From Streptomyces sp. MA5143a (GTDB lineage Bacteria > Actinomycetota > Actinomycetes > Streptomycetales > Streptomycetaceae), in the NCBI RefSeq assembly GCF_900290235.1, contig NZ_OLMK01000096.1, positions 1 through 64,000 of the forward strand: a DNA stretch of 64,000 nucleotides. The letters are read 5' to 3'. This document shows, piece by piece, positions 1-10,197 of the stretch. Positions within the stretch are counted from its first letter, which is position 1. Each line of letters starts with the position of its first letter. The translations under genes and the position numbers were made by a program. Below the pieces are notes generated by a model, which did not search any database, was not told where the DNA came from, and was given only the letters and a program-made list of their open reading frames with translations.

Positions 1-86
1 TGGGCGACCAGGACACCCAACACCGTTCGGGGCGTCCGGCTGAGCATGAGCCCTGGCAACAGGACTCACTCCCGCTCAGTATTTAG
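1..86 (+). CDS. tnpB: TnpB (RNA-guided nuclease) C-terminal end, partial
   Basis: The window opens inside the last 28 codons of a tnpB gene. Read in the frame that ends at TAG 84-86, the peptide runs GDQDTQHRSGRPAEH then EPWQQDSLPLSI. It matches the C terminus of the complete TnpB at 56520-58214 (residues 535-561) with a few substitutions, and it ends three codons earlier because the copies differ at the CAG/TAG position. Only the tail is visible, so nothing can be said about its nuclease domain. It is a second copy of the same transposon family, in opposite orientation to the complete one. Confidence rests on DNA identity of about 85 of 93 bases. Confidence 0.85.
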   Translation, partial: GDQDTQHRSGRPAEHEPWQQDSLPLSI

Positions 87-93
87 GAACGGT
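1..93 (+). mobile_element. Right end of a TnpB (IS605/IS1341-type) element, omega-RNA scaffold end
   Basis: Bases 1-93 align with the reverse complement of 56522-56614 with about 8 mismatches and no gaps. Identity stops abruptly after the shared ending CTCAGTAT..AGGAACGGT at 93 (56522 in the other copy). That fixes the right end of the element. In this transposon class the right end also encodes the 3' part of the omega (re) RNA, and the flanking bases act as guide. Here the guide would begin CGGCATGCGGATCGGA at 94. The left end lies outside the window. Confidence 0.85.
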
Positions 94-681
94 CGGCATG
101 CGGATCGGACTGCGGAGAAGGCGGGCGGGGCGCACCGGGTCGCCGACAGCGCCGTGATCACGCTGGCCGAGCGCGGCATGCTCACGGTACGAGGCACACG
201 CGTCCGCGCGGCCGACGCCGAGCAGCGGCCCGCGCACCCCGTCGAGGACGCCCTGCTCGCTTCCTGCCCGCGCGGCCGCCGCGTGGTCGCCGTGCACAGC
301 GCCCTGCAACGCTCGCCGCAGGTCGAGGAGATCGGGCGGCGGCTCGCGGCGGAGGGCCTGGTGACGGGCTCCCGGCGCCGTCCCACACGGGCCGGCCGGC
401 GGAGACTTCGGGCGGCCCAGGAGAACGGCTCCCTCCCCGCATACGTGTTCGAGGGGCCCACCGTACTCCCCCGAGGGCCGGTCCGGCGCGGCATGGCCGG
501 GGTCCAGCCGATCCCGTCCGGCCTGGGCAGGGCGTTGATCCGCATGGGCAAGGCCCTGGACAACGACTACGACCACGGGACCGGTGCCGACTCCGGCTCC
601 GACTGGGCTTCGGGGTCGGACGCCGGCTCGGGGGGCGGGTTCGGTTGCGGCGGTGGGGGTGGCGGGGGCGGGGGCGACTGA
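94..681 (+). pseudogene. 5'-truncated Cys/Gly-tailed membrane protein (TIGR04222-like) cut by the TnpB element
   Basis: From the transposon end onward an open frame of about 195 codons continues. It contains GGAHRVADSAVITLAERG, a stretch with HPVEDALL, a second basic helix-turn-helix-like stretch, and a C-terminal tail rich in Gly with one Cys (GFGCGGGG...GD). This order resembles the cytoplasmic C-terminal part of actinobacterial TIGR04222-type membrane proteins. Those normally begin with N-terminal transmembrane helices, and none are present here. The apparent ATG at 46 lies inside the transposon right end and is in a different frame from TnpB, so any product would be a chimera. I infer that insertion removed or displaced the 5' half. 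The family assignment is from memory of its pattern. Confidence 0.6.
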
Positions 682-837
682 AACGCTGTCCGGGCGGTTC
701 TCGCTGAAGCAGAGCTGACCAGGCACCGGCTCCAGCAGCATTGCCCAGGGAATGGCTCAAATCAGCTTGGCCGGGGTCAGGATCCAGTAGAGCCCGTCGA
801 TGCCGTCCTGGGCGTTTCGGCCAGGCTGCGTGCAGTG

Positions 838-1239
838 TCAGGTGGGGAGGAAGCTCGGCCACCACGGGGGGACGTTGCCCGGGCAGAGGGGCGCGGGGTA
901 CGAGTCCGGGATGCCCAGCCAGGTCACGAGAAACCACGTGAACCACACCGTGAACACCAGCCCCACGGCCGGCGCCGCCCCACGGTGACGGCGTCCGAGC
1001 GTGCCGTGCAGAACGAGCCAGGGGACCGCCGCGGCGACCCAAATGACCGGGGTGAGAAGGAGCAGCGTGATGCCGTTCCCGCCGCCGCCGACGTCGCATG
1101 CGGCCCATGCCCTCCCGATGGCGACGACCGACACCACCGCGGCCAGCCCTCCGAAGAGGACGCCCGGCCTGACCCCTCTCGACCAGGAACTGGAGGGAGT
1201 CGACGGACTCGTCGCCCCCGCTTCCGTGTTCGATCCCAT
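838..1239 (-). CDS. Small integral membrane protein, unknown function
   Basis: About 133 residues starting MGSNTEAGATSP. I chose the ATG at 1239 because GGCGGGGGTG lies just upstream; an ATG at 1254 is an alternative. Three hydrophobic segments are visible: around VLFGGLAAVVSVVAIG, ITLLLLTPVIWVAAAVPW and VGLVFTVWFTWFLVTWLG. The C terminus is Pro/Trp-rich and outside the last helix (PGNVPPWWPSFLPT). No enzymatic motif is seen. It is divergent from the gene at 1386, with about 145 bp between. I do not recognise a named family. Confidence 0.65.
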   Translation of the reverse strand: MGSNTEAGATSPSTPSSSWSRGVRPGVLFGGLAAVVSVVAIGRAWAACDVGGGGNGITLLLLTPVIWVAAAVPWLVLHGTLGRRHRGAAPAVGLVFTVWFTWFLVTWLGIPDSYPAPLCPGNVPPWWPSFLPT

Positions 1240-1350
1240 GATCACCCCCGCCATCACCACCGTCGTAGACGCGGAGAGTAGCAACGGGCACGGCCGCCAC
1301 CAGCGACCTCGCTCACCCCGGCAGCCCCGACAAGGGGAAGCAATAAAACG

Positions 1351-1385
1351 TTGACAACGAGTTGTTTGCATTCGACGCTGAACAC
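1351..1385 (+). promoter_or_regulatory. Promoter with overlapping palindromic operator
   Basis: A perfect -35-like TTGACA lies at 1351-1356, and a palindrome ACAAC-GA-GTTGT at 1354-1365 overlaps it. The ATG at 1386 has no Shine-Dalgarno sequence and sits about 30 bp after the -35 box, which fits a leaderless transcript. A repressor bound at the palindrome would block the promoter. Autoregulation by the downstream DNA-binding-like protein is my inference. Confidence 0.55.
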
Positions 1386-1892
1386 ATGACTTCGAAGCCC
1401 TCGGATGCGTCGACGCCGCCCCCGGACCCCTCCAGCACCTCCAACCCCTCAGCCCCCTCCGACCCCTCCGACCCGTTCACGCCCCCGAGCGCCGACGAGG
1501 CGCGGGCGCAGCGGACGTACACCTCGCTGTTCCGTATCGCCGAGCGGCACGCGGCTACGGACGGGCAGCGCCGTCGGCAGGTGCACCCCCACATACTGGG
1601 CCCGCACGAGGCCGTGCGACTGGTGTCGTTCCTGCTCAGCGGCGCCGCGCTCCTGGACGACGGGGAACCGGAGGTCGACCGGGCGGACATCACCGCCGCG
1701 CTGAGCCTCGTTCCACTGGCCCGCGCGGAGATGGACGAGTTGGAGGTCGGGCTCCTGGAGATGGCCCGGGGTCGGGGCATGACCTGGCCGGAGATCGCGT
1801 TCGGGCTGGGCCTCCAGACCCCGCAGGCCGCCCGCCAACGCTACGAACGCCTGGCGAGCCGTACGGAACGGACCGCCGACTCCGCCGAGTAG
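1386..1892 (+). CDS. Putative DNA-binding protein with C-terminal helix-turn-helix
   Basis: 168 residues. The first ~40 are Pro/Ser/Asp-rich and disordered-looking. The C-terminal part contains MTWPEIAFGLGLQTPQAARQ followed by RYERL, which reads like a helix-turn-helix of the sigma-region-4/LuxR style (helix, turn at GLGLQTP, recognition helix QAARQRYER). The ATG at 1386 is preferred over an in-frame start at 1362 because the promoter at 1351 would then be upstream. No sensor or enzymatic domain is visible. Related small HTH proteins are common in Streptomyces. Its target is unknown, but the palindrome in its own promoter is the obvious candidate. Confidence 0.65.
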   Translation: MTSKPSDASTPPPDPSSTSNPSAPSDPSDPFTPPSADEARAQRTYTSLFRIAERHAATDGQRRRQVHPHILGPHEAVRLVSFLLSGAALLDDGEPEVDRADITAALSLVPLARAEMDELEVGLLEMARGRGMTWPEIAFGLGLQTPQAARQRYERLASRTERTADSAE

Positions 1893-1905
1893 GCGAAGCG
1901 GAGAG

Positions 1906-1991
1906 CACCGGGCGCCGGGCGCCGGGCGTCGGACACTGCAACCGGGCACCGGGCACCGGGCACCGGGCGCCGGGCACCAGGCACCGGGCAT
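1906..1991. repeat. 7-bp tandem repeats (CACCGGG/CGCCGGG) between convergent genes
   Basis: Between the stop codons of the convergent genes at 1892 and 2014 lies a run of heptamers CACCGGG, CGCCGGG and variants, about ten in total, interrupted once by GTCGGACACTGCAAC. It has no long dyad and no T-run. It may act as a weak intergenic spacer or terminator; no coding signal is seen. Confidence 0.7.
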
Positions 1992-2013
1992 CAGGCTGCG
2001 GACTCCTCCGGAG

Positions 2014-2622
<609 letters not shown>

Positions 2623-2703
2623 CGCTGGATCATCTCCCCTGGTCAGGCACCCCAGTCACACCGCAGTCCCCCGCGATCAGTCTACTGTCGATTCATACGC
2701 TTC

Positions 2704-2730
2704 CTTAACTTCACAAATTTCTGAAGTAAG
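2704..2730. promoter_or_regulatory. Operator inverted repeat between regulator and ABC exporter
   Basis: CTTAACTTCA at 2704-2713 and TGAAGTAAG at 2722-2730 form an inverted repeat with an 8-bp AT-rich centre. It lies 16 bp before the ABC transporter ATG, in an otherwise GC-rich region. Size and position suit a dimeric MarR/GbsR operator for the divergent pair. Confidence 0.7.
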
Positions 2731-2745
2731 CGTACGTTCTGAAGC

Positions 2746-3680
<935 letters not shown>

Positions 3681-3684
<4 letters not shown>

Positions 3685-5354
3685 CCGCCGTCGACAACGC
3701 CTCCGCGTCCACGCCCTCGCCGTCACCATCACCGTCACCTTCGAGGTCGTCGGCCTCCACGTTCGCCGTGCGGTCCGGCGGGGCACGCCAACTGGCCGGT
3801 ACGGGCGTCCTGTTGCGGCTCGCCCTGCGGCGGGACCGGGTGATGGTGCCGGTGTGGGTCGCGGTGACGGGACTGATGGTCCTCTCCATGCCGAACAGCC
3901 TGCGCAGCCTGTACGGCACCGCCGCCGAACGCGCCGACCTGATGCGCCAGATGACCACCAACTCGTCGCTGCGCGCCCTGGTCGGGCCCGTGTTCGACGA
4001 CTCCCTCGGCGCCCTGACCGCGTGGCGTGTCGGCGTCTACGCCGGTGCCCTCGCCGCCGTGATGAGCCTCCTCGTCGTCGTCCGCCACACCCGCGACGAG
4101 GAGGAGAGCGGCCGTCTGGAGGTGGTCGCGTCGGGGATGGTGGGGCGCCGGGCGCCGTTGACGGCGGCGCTGCTGATGGCGGCGGTCGCGAACGGCGCGC
4201 TGGCGCTGCTGGTCGCGGTCGGACTCGCCGGGCAGGGCGCGGCGGGGGCGGTGGCCTTCGGGCTGGGGATCGCGGGTGTCGGCATGGTGTTCGCGACGAT
4301 GGCCGCGGTGATCGCTCAGCTGACGGAGAGCGCGCGGCTGGCGCGGGGGCTGACGGCGGGGGTGCTGGGGGCGGCGTTCGTGCTGCGGGCGGCGGGCGAC
4401 GCTTCCGCGAACGAAGGTTCGTCTTTTTTGACGTGGCTGTCGCCGCTGGGATGGCTCGAAAACGAGCGTTCGTTCGCGGATGAGCGGTGGTGGGTGCTGC
4501 TGTTGTTCGTCGGGGCCGGCCTGGCGCAGGGCGTGGTGGCGTACGGGCTCGCCGGGCGCCGTGACGTCGGCATGAGTTTCCTGCCGACCCGGCCGGGGCC
4601 GGCGACGGGCCGTCTGGCGACGGCGGGCGCGCTGGCCTGGCGGTTGCAGCGGGGCAGCGTGCTCGGCTGGAGCATCGGGTTCTTCCTCGCCGGGCTCGTC
4701 TACGGCGGGCTGACCGAGGGCGCGGCCGATCTGGTCGCCGACAACGAGGGTGCCCGCCAGATCTTCGAACGCATGGGCGGCCGGTCCGGGCTCACGGACG
4801 CGTTCCTCGCGTCGATGATCGGCATGCTCGGGCTGATCGCCGCGCTCTACGTCGTCGGTGCCGTCCTGCGGCTGCACGGTGAGGAGACCTCGGGCCGGGC
4901 CGAACCCCTCCTCTCCAACGCCGTGGGGCGGCTGCGGTGGGCCGCCGGCCATCTGGCCGTCGCCTTCGCCGGGTCCGTATGGATCATGCTGCTCGCCGGA
5001 CTGGGCTTCGCCCTCGGCTATGGCAAGGAGTTCGGCCACATCCTGGGCGCCTGCCTCGTCCAGGTCGCCGGTGTGTGGGTCATCGGCGGCGTCGCCGTCC
5101 TCGTGCACGGCCTCGCTCCCAAAGCGGCCATGGCGGCGTGGGGCCTCGCCGGCGCCGTCCTCCTCATCGGCTGGATCGGCCCGGCGCTCGACGCCCCCCG
5201 GGCCGTCCTCGACCTCTCCCCCTTCGGCCACCTGCCGAAGCTGCCGGGCGGAGACATGCAGTGGAGCCCGGTACTGACCCTGATCGGGCTCGCGGTCGCC
5301 CTGGTGACGTTGGGTCTGGCGGGACTGCGACGGCGGGACGTCGTCATGAGCTGA
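3681..5354 (+). CDS. ABC transporter permease (polyketide/antibiotic exporter type)
   Basis: 557 residues from the ATG at 3681, which overlaps the ATPase stop by 4 nt; a longer in-frame reading upstream is antisense-like and rejected. The N-terminal 40 residues are Ser/Pro-rich and cytoplasmic. About twelve hydrophobic segments follow in two halves (for example VMVPVWVAVTGLMVLSM, VGVYAGALAAVMSLLVVV, GLIAALYVVGAVLRL, VWIMLLAGLGFALGYG). Two copies of the motif HxxEExGR (HTRDEEESGRLE and HGEETSGRAEP) sit at equivalent positions, showing an internal duplication seen in large ABC-2 permeases of this family. It partners the ATPase encoded just upstream. Confidence 0.88.
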
Positions 5355-5460
5355 CCCCGAGCGCCGGGCGCCGGGCCACTTGGCACCCGGCGCCGGACAC
5401 CGGACCCCGGCCTTCGGAGCCCTGACGGCGAGGACCTGCCCGCCGACGGGGCGGGGAGGG

Positions 5461-5710
5461 CCGAGGCGGGCGGGCCCGCCGGGGACCGAGGCGGGCGGGC
5501 CCGCCGGGGACCGAGGCGGGCGGGCCCGCCGGGGCCGGTGGCCGGGCTCGCGGGGCCGGTGGCCAGGTTCGCGGGGCCGAGACGGGCGGGCCCACCGGGG
5601 ACCGAGGTGGGCGGGCCCGCCGGGGCCGGTGGCCGGGCTCGCGGGGCCGGTGGCCGGGCTCGCGGGGCCGGTGGCCGGGCTCGCGGGGCCGAGACGGGCG
5701 GGCTCGCCGG
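5461..5710. repeat. GC-rich tandem repeats (25-bp and 21-bp units) between convergent genes
   Basis: Two perfect 25-bp units and part of a third start at 5461. Each contains the 12-bp palindrome GGCGGGCCCGCC. They are followed by 21-bp units GGGGCCGGTGGCCGGGCTCGC, one at 5531, a variant at 5552 and three perfect copies at 5622, 5643 and 5664. Variants of the 25-bp unit are interspersed. The block fills the gap between the convergent permease and P450 genes (5355-5764). The self-complementary units could stop transcription from both sides; that role is inferred. Confidence 0.8.
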
Positions 5711-5764
5711 AGGAGCGGGGCGGCGCCCCGGGGAGCGGGCCGGCGACCCCCGGAGCGGCGCGCT

Positions 5765-6985
5765 CTAGGCCACCTCCACCTCGAGTCCCTCCAGCCCCCG
5801 GATCACGAAGTTCGGCTTGCGCTTCGGCTCCGTCGCGAGGGTCAGGGTGGGGGCCTTCTCCAGCAGGGCCGTCATCGACGCCGCCAGCTCGATCCGGGCC
5901 AGGGGAGCGCCGATGCAGTAGTGGATACCGGCGCTGAACGAGATGTGCGGGTTCTCCTGGCGGGTGAGGTCCAGCTTCTCCGGGGCGTCGAAGACGGCCG
6001 GGTCGTGGTTCGCGGAGCCGAACAGCATCGCGATCTCCGCGCCTCGTGGGACGGTCGTGCCGTCGATCTCGATGTCGTCCAGCACCCAGCGCTCGAAGAG
6101 CTGGAGCGGGGTGTCGTACCGCATCAGCTCCTCCACGGCCGTCGGCACCAGCGAGTGGTCCGCGCGCAGGGCCGCCAGCTGGTCGGGGTTGCGGAACAGC
6201 GCCCACCAGCCGTTCACGGTGGCGTTCACCGTCGCCTCGTGGCCCGCGTTCAGCAGCAGCACACAGGTCGAGATCATCTCCTGCTCGGTGAGCCGGTCGC
6301 CCTCGTCGTACGCCGCGATCAGCCCCGAGATCAGGTCCTCGCCCGGCTGCTCCCGACGGTGCGCGATCAGCTCCCGGAGGTACTCCGAGAACTCCACCGA
6401 CGCCCGCACCGCCTTCTTGGCCGTCGCCTCCGACGGGCTCAGCTCGTACATCCCGCAGATGTCCGCCGACCAGGGCCGCAGCTGCGCCCGGTCCTGCTCG
6501 GGGACACCGAGCATCTCGGCGATCACCGCCACCGGGAGCGGCTCCGCGACATCCGCCAGCAGATCACCGCCGCCGGCCTCGACCAACCGGGCCACCAGCT
6601 CGCCCGCCAGCCCCTCCACATACGGCTTCAGCCGCTCCACCGTGCGCGGTGTGAACGCCTTCGACACCAGCCGCCTGATCCGGGTGTGGTCCGGCGGCTC
6701 CAGGTCCAGCATCCCGTGGTCGTTCAGCGTGTGGAACGGCTCGTGCTCCGGCGGGGGCACACTGCGGCCGAAGTCCTCGTGCGTGAACCTGTGCTGGTAG
6801 GTCCGGCCCAGGCGCCGGTCCCGCAACAGCGCCGAGACATCCGCGTGGTGGGCGACGAGCCACTGGTTCGTGGGCTCGAAGTACCGCACCCGGCCCAGCG
6901 CCCGCAGCTCGGCGTACGCCGGGTACGGGTCCGCCACGAAGTCGGGGTCCCACGGATCGAAAGCGAGAGGGGAAGCAGGTGCCAT
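5765..6985 (-). CDS. Cytochrome P450 (bacterial class I type)
   Basis: 406 residues, normal length. The oxygen-activation I-helix motif AGHEAT is at 247-252, the ExxR motif EELMR at 285-289, and the haem-binding loop FSAGIHYCIG has the thiolate Cys357. The N terminus (FDPWDPDFVADPYPAYAELR) is that of soluble CYP105/107-like enzymes. No ferredoxin or reductase gene is adjacent, so redox partners must come from elsewhere. Substrate cannot be read from sequence. It is transcribed alone; an open gap of about 177 bp separates it from the hydrolase upstream. Confidence 0.93.
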   Translation of the reverse strand: MAPASPLAFDPWDPDFVADPYPAYAELRALGRVRYFEPTNQWLVAHHADVSALLRDRRLGRTYQHRFTHEDFGRSVPPPEHEPFHTLNDHGMLDLEPPDHTRIRRLVSKAFTPRTVERLKPYVEGLAGELVARLVEAGGGDLLADVAEPLPVAVIAEMLGVPEQDRAQLRPWSADICGMYELSPSEATAKKAVRASVEFSEYLRELIAHRREQPGEDLISGLIAAYDEGDRLTEQEMISTCVLLLNAGHEATVNATVNGWWALFRNPDQLAALRADHSLVPTAVEELMRYDTPLQLFERWVLDDIEIDGTTVPRGAEIAMLFGSANHDPAVFDAPEKLDLTRQENPHISFSAGIHYCIGAPLARIELAASMTALLEKAPTLTLATEPKRKPNFVIRGLEGLEVEVA

Positions 6986-7104
6986 GAACGGACGCTAACC
7001 CGCGACCCGCCTCCCTGAACAGAGCCGACCCACCGCATGACCTCGACAAACCGTCCTGGAGGACCCGGGTCGGCCCGCAGGAAGAACGTCCCTCCCCCGA
7101 GCCG

Positions 7105-7152
7105 GCCGTGCGGTGCGTTCGCCCGAGGTGAGGCTCCCCCGCGCCGCACGGC
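7105..7152 (-). terminator. Hairpin downstream of the alpha/beta hydrolase
   Basis: GCCGTGCGGTGCG at 7105-7117 pairs with CGCGCCGCACGGC at 7140-7152, with a single mismatch. It lies immediately after the hydrolase stop (7163, minus strand). There is no U-run, as is usual for Streptomyces terminators. Confidence 0.6.
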
Positions 7153-7162
7153 GGCGGTCGGG

Positions 7163-7894
7163 TCAGCTCAGATGGCGGGCGAAGAACCGCACGGTGCTGT
7201 CCAGCTCGAAGCGCGGGATCTCCCCGTGCCCGCCCGGATTGGCGTGCAGGGTCTTCTCGGCCGACCCCAGGGCGTCGAACAGGGCGAGCCCCTGCTCCCT
7301 GGGCACCCGCTCGTCGTCCCACTGCACCAGGAACTCCACCGGGACCGTGATCCGCCGGGCGGCCTCCGCCGAGGCCAGGGCCCCGCCCAGGCCCAGCACC
7401 GCCGCCCGGACCCTGGGCTCGGCGGCGACGAACGGAACACCGAGCCCGCACCCCAGGGACACCCCCCAGTAGCCCACCGGCCCGGTACCGACGAACGGAA
7501 GCTCCTGCACGGCGTCCAGGACCGCCTTCCACTCCGGGACGGTCCGGCGTGCCACGAGCGCCTGGAACCCGGCGATCAGCGGAGCCAGCTCCTCCCCGGC
7601 GGCCGCCCGGGCCTGGTTCTCCGCCACTGTCCGGTCGTAGTTCTCGTCCTTGGGCCGGTCGCCGTGTCCCGGTACATCCACCGCGACGACGGCGAACCCG
7701 CACTCGGTGACGAAACGCAGGGCACGCGCCACGACACCGGGCGCCTTCTTGTGCTGTCCGCCGCCGTGGCCCATCACGATCAGCGGACGCGGACCGACGG
7801 CACCGTCCGGCGTCCACAGCACGCCGGGGATCTCGTCGAGGGTGAAGAGGTGTTCGCGGACGCCGTCGGACGACGTCTCGGTGTTGAAACGCAT
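7163..7894 (-). CDS. Alpha/beta hydrolase (dienelactone-hydrolase-like)
   Basis: 243 residues from ATG 7894. The oxyanion loop MGHGGGQHK is followed by the nucleophile elbow GYWGVSLG (GVSLG, Ser nucleophile). The acid is probably in FLVQWDDERVP and the catalytic His in NPGGHGEIP. This is a complete triad of a cytoplasmic esterase/lactonase-type enzyme; there is no signal peptide. The in-frame sequence upstream of 7894 overlaps the response regulator region and has no start signal. It has no obvious operon partner, and its substrate is unknown. Confidence 0.82.
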   Translation of the reverse strand: MRFNTETSSDGVREHLFTLDEIPGVLWTPDGAVGPRPLIVMGHGGGQHKKAPGVVARALRFVTECGFAVVAVDVPGHGDRPKDENYDRTVAENQARAAAGEELAPLIAGFQALVARRTVPEWKAVLDAVQELPFVGTGPVGYWGVSLGCGLGVPFVAAEPRVRAAVLGLGGALASAEAARRITVPVEFLVQWDDERVPREQGLALFDALGSAEKTLHANPGGHGEIPRFELDSTVRFFARHLS

Positions 7895-8052
7895 GAGCGG
7901 TTCAAGCCTTTCGGGATGCCTTCTGCGGGCGCTCCCTAGGCCATGCGAGGGAGGGAGCCCCGACCTGTCACAGCGTTGATCGGTCTCACCTCCTCGGTTC
8001 GCGGCGAAGCACGGCGGTGCCGAACGTACCACGAGGGGATCTTGAAGCCGGC

Positions 8053-8718
8053 TCAGCCGGGGGTGACCAGCCTGGCCTCGTAGGCGAAGACCGCCGCCTG
8101 GGTGCGGTCGCGGAGGCCCAACTTCACCAGGACCCGGCTGACATGGGTCTTGATGGTCGACTCCGCCACCACCAGGCGCTCGGCTATCTCGGAGTTGGAG
8201 AGCCCCTGGGCGATCAGGACGAGCACCTCGGTCTCGCGGTCGGTCAGCTCCCCGTAGGCCAGCTGGGCGGCCGCCGAGGGGCGGGGTGTCTCGGCCAGCT
8301 TGGAGAACTCGGTGATCAGACGCTTGGTGACCGACGGGGCGAGCAGCGCCTCCCCGGCGGCCACCACCCGTACGCCTTCGGCGAGTTGGCGGGCCGAGGC
8401 GTCCTTGAGCAGGAACCCGGAGGCGCCCGCGCGCAGCGCCTGGTACACGTACTCGTCGAGGTCGAACGTGGTCAGCACCAGCACCTTGGCGCCGCCGTCG
8501 GCCGCCACGATCTCCCGTGTGGCCTCGATGCCGTTCATCTCCGGCATGCGGATGTCCATGAGGACGACGTCCGGGGACAGCTCCCGGACACGGGCGACGG
8601 CGTCCCGGCCGTTGACCGCCTCGCCGACCACCTCGATGTCCGGCATCGCGCCGAGCAGTACGGAGAAGCCCTCGCGGACCATCATCTGGTCGTCGGCGAT
8701 CAGCACACGGATCGTCAT
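8053..8718 (-). CDS. NarL/LuxR-family response regulator (system 1)
   Basis: 221 residues. The receiver domain has acidic pair DD (9-10), phospho-acceptor Asp55 in VVLMDIRMPE, the T in LVLTTFD and Lys in FLLKDAS. The C-terminal LuxR helix-turn-helix is LTDRETEVLVLIAQG...SNSEIAERLVVAESTIKTHV (about 155-200). Its start overlaps the stop of the sensor kinase gene by 4 nt, so the pair is cotranscribed and coupled. It is clearly paralogous to the regulator at 10198-10872. It should bind DNA as a phosphorylated dimer; see the shared upstream motif at 10128. Confidence 0.93.
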   Translation of the reverse strand: MTIRVLIADDQMMVREGFSVLLGAMPDIEVVGEAVNGRDAVARVRELSPDVVLMDIRMPEMNGIEATREIVAADGGAKVLVLTTFDLDEYVYQALRAGASGFLLKDASARQLAEGVRVVAAGEALLAPSVTKRLITEFSKLAETPRPSAAAQLAYGELTDRETEVLVLIAQGLSNSEIAERLVVAESTIKTHVSRVLVKLGLRDRTQAAVFAYEARLVTPG

Positions 8719-10076
8719 GCGTCGTCCTCGCTCGCACTGGCCACCGGCAGGAACACCGTCACCTCGTAGCCTCCGTCCTCCGTCTCCCCCGTGGTCATCT
8801 CGCCGTTCAGCATCGTGACGCGCTCACGCATGCCGGTGATGCCGTGGCCGGCGCCATGGGTGGACTTCACCAGGGTCACCTCCGGGGAGGGGCCGTTGAC
8901 GATACGCAGGCCCAGCCCGCCCAGGACGTAGCCGATCTCCACGCGGGCCGTCGCGCCGGGCGCGTGCCGCAGGGTGTTGCTGAGGGCCTCCTGGACTATT
9001 CGGTACGCCGACAGCTCCACGCCCTGCGGGAGTTCCCGCACCGCTCCGGTGACGGCCTTCTCGACGGTCAGGCCGGCCTCCCTCACATTGTCGAGCAGGC
9101 TGTCGAGGTCGGCGAGGGTGGGCTGCGGGGCGTCCGGGGCCTCGTAGTCCTCGGCGCGGACGACACCGAGGACGCGGCGCAGTTCGGTGAGCGCGGCCAC
9201 CGCGTTCTCCCGGATCGTGGCGAACGCCTGCTCCAGCTCGGGCGGCGGGTTCTCCACGCGGTAGGGCGCGGCCTCGGCCTGGATGGCGACCACCGACATG
9301 TGGTGGGCGACCACGTCGTGCAGTTCGCGGGCGATCGTCGTGCGCTCCTCCAGCAGGGTCCGCTTGGAACGCTCGTGCTCGGTCACCGTCTGCTGGGCGG
9401 TGACCTCCCGCTGGGCTGTGCGCCGTATCTGCCAGACGGAGACGGCCAGGAGGGCGAAGGCCGCGACGGTCAGCATCGGCCCGGTGTTGGCGCTGTAGTA
9501 GCCGTAGTTCAGGTAGCGGGAGGAGAAGAACGTCTCGGCGAGGAGGCTGTAGAGCGCGGTGATGCCCCACATCCACGCGGCGATCCGGGGCCGGGTGCGC
9601 AGGGCGACGACCGTGAGGACGATGACGTGGGTCACGAAGGCGCCGGGGATCCACGGCCAGTCGTTGAAGTCGGTGCCGATCACGGTGCCGATCAGGGTGG
9701 CGGTCAAGGAGGCCCAGAAGGCGCCGACAGGCCTGGCGAGCGTCAGCAGGACCGCCGTCAGGGAGAGGACGCCTGTGACCAGCTGGGTGAGATCACTGCC
9801 TCTGTTGCCCTCCAGCGAGGCGTACATCGCTATCAGGGCACCGAAGACCACCGCCGCGTGCGGGGCCCAGACGGCGCGCTCGCGGAGCCGCAGGGGCAGC
9901 TGCCGGACGAACGGTCCGTCCAGGCGCATGCGGGACAGTGGTCGGTACGCGAAGGCGTTGTGGAACATGTCCTGCCACAGCCCGTTCAGAGCGTTGACGG
10001 CGAGTCTGAACTCCGGGCTGCGTTCCTTGGCACCGCGTCGCGGTGGCGTGGGCTGGGTGTGAGTCGTCTCGGTCAC
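8715..10076 (-). CDS. Sensor histidine kinase (HisKA_3 / NarX-type, system 1)
   Basis: 453 residues. After a charged N terminus there are about six transmembrane segments (70-210; e.g. AAVVFGALIAMYA, VTGVLSLTAVLLTLA, MLTVAAFALLAVSVW). The dimerisation/phosphoacceptor helix TIARELHDVVAHHMSV carries His253. An HATPase_c domain follows with GHGITGMRERV (G-box). There is no large extracellular domain, so it is an intramembrane-sensing kinase of the LiaS/DesK style, probably responding to the envelope. It is paired with the response regulator at 8053. Confidence 0.92.
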   Translation of the reverse strand: MTETTHTQPTPPRRGAKERSPEFRLAVNALNGLWQDMFHNAFAYRPLSRMRLDGPFVRQLPLRLRERAVWAPHAAVVFGALIAMYASLEGNRGSDLTQLVTGVLSLTAVLLTLARPVGAFWASLTATLIGTVIGTDFNDWPWIPGAFVTHVIVLTVVALRTRPRIAAWMWGITALYSLLAETFFSSRYLNYGYYSANTGPMLTVAAFALLAVSVWQIRRTAQREVTAQQTVTEHERSKRTLLEERTTIARELHDVVAHHMSVVAIQAEAAPYRVENPPPELEQAFATIRENAVAALTELRRVLGVVRAEDYEAPDAPQPTLADLDSLLDNVREAGLTVEKAVTGAVRELPQGVELSAYRIVQEALSNTLRHAPGATARVEIGYVLGGLGLRIVNGPSPEVTLVKSTHGAGHGITGMRERVTMLNGEMTTGETEDGGYEVTVFLPVASASEDDA

Positions 10077-10127
10077 ATTGAGAACGGTAGGCGGGGGGCG
10101 GGGTCGCCGTCGTCACCAGTGAGGAGG

Positions 10128-10160
10128 GTCCCTCCGGGTCCGTCTCAGGTACTACGGGGT
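10128..10160 (-). promoter_or_regulatory. Shared upstream motif, copy 1 (before kinase 1 operon)
   Basis: On the minus strand GTAGTACCTGAG (10144-10155) lies 68 bp before the start of kinase 1. The same 12 bases occur at 15017-15028 upstream of the operon that ends with the second two-component pair. Shared, identically oriented placement before both systems suggests a promoter element or response-regulator box; not proven. Confidence 0.5.
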
Positions 10161-10197
10161 GGAGCGTACGGACCCGGCACCGGTTCGGTCCGCGCGC

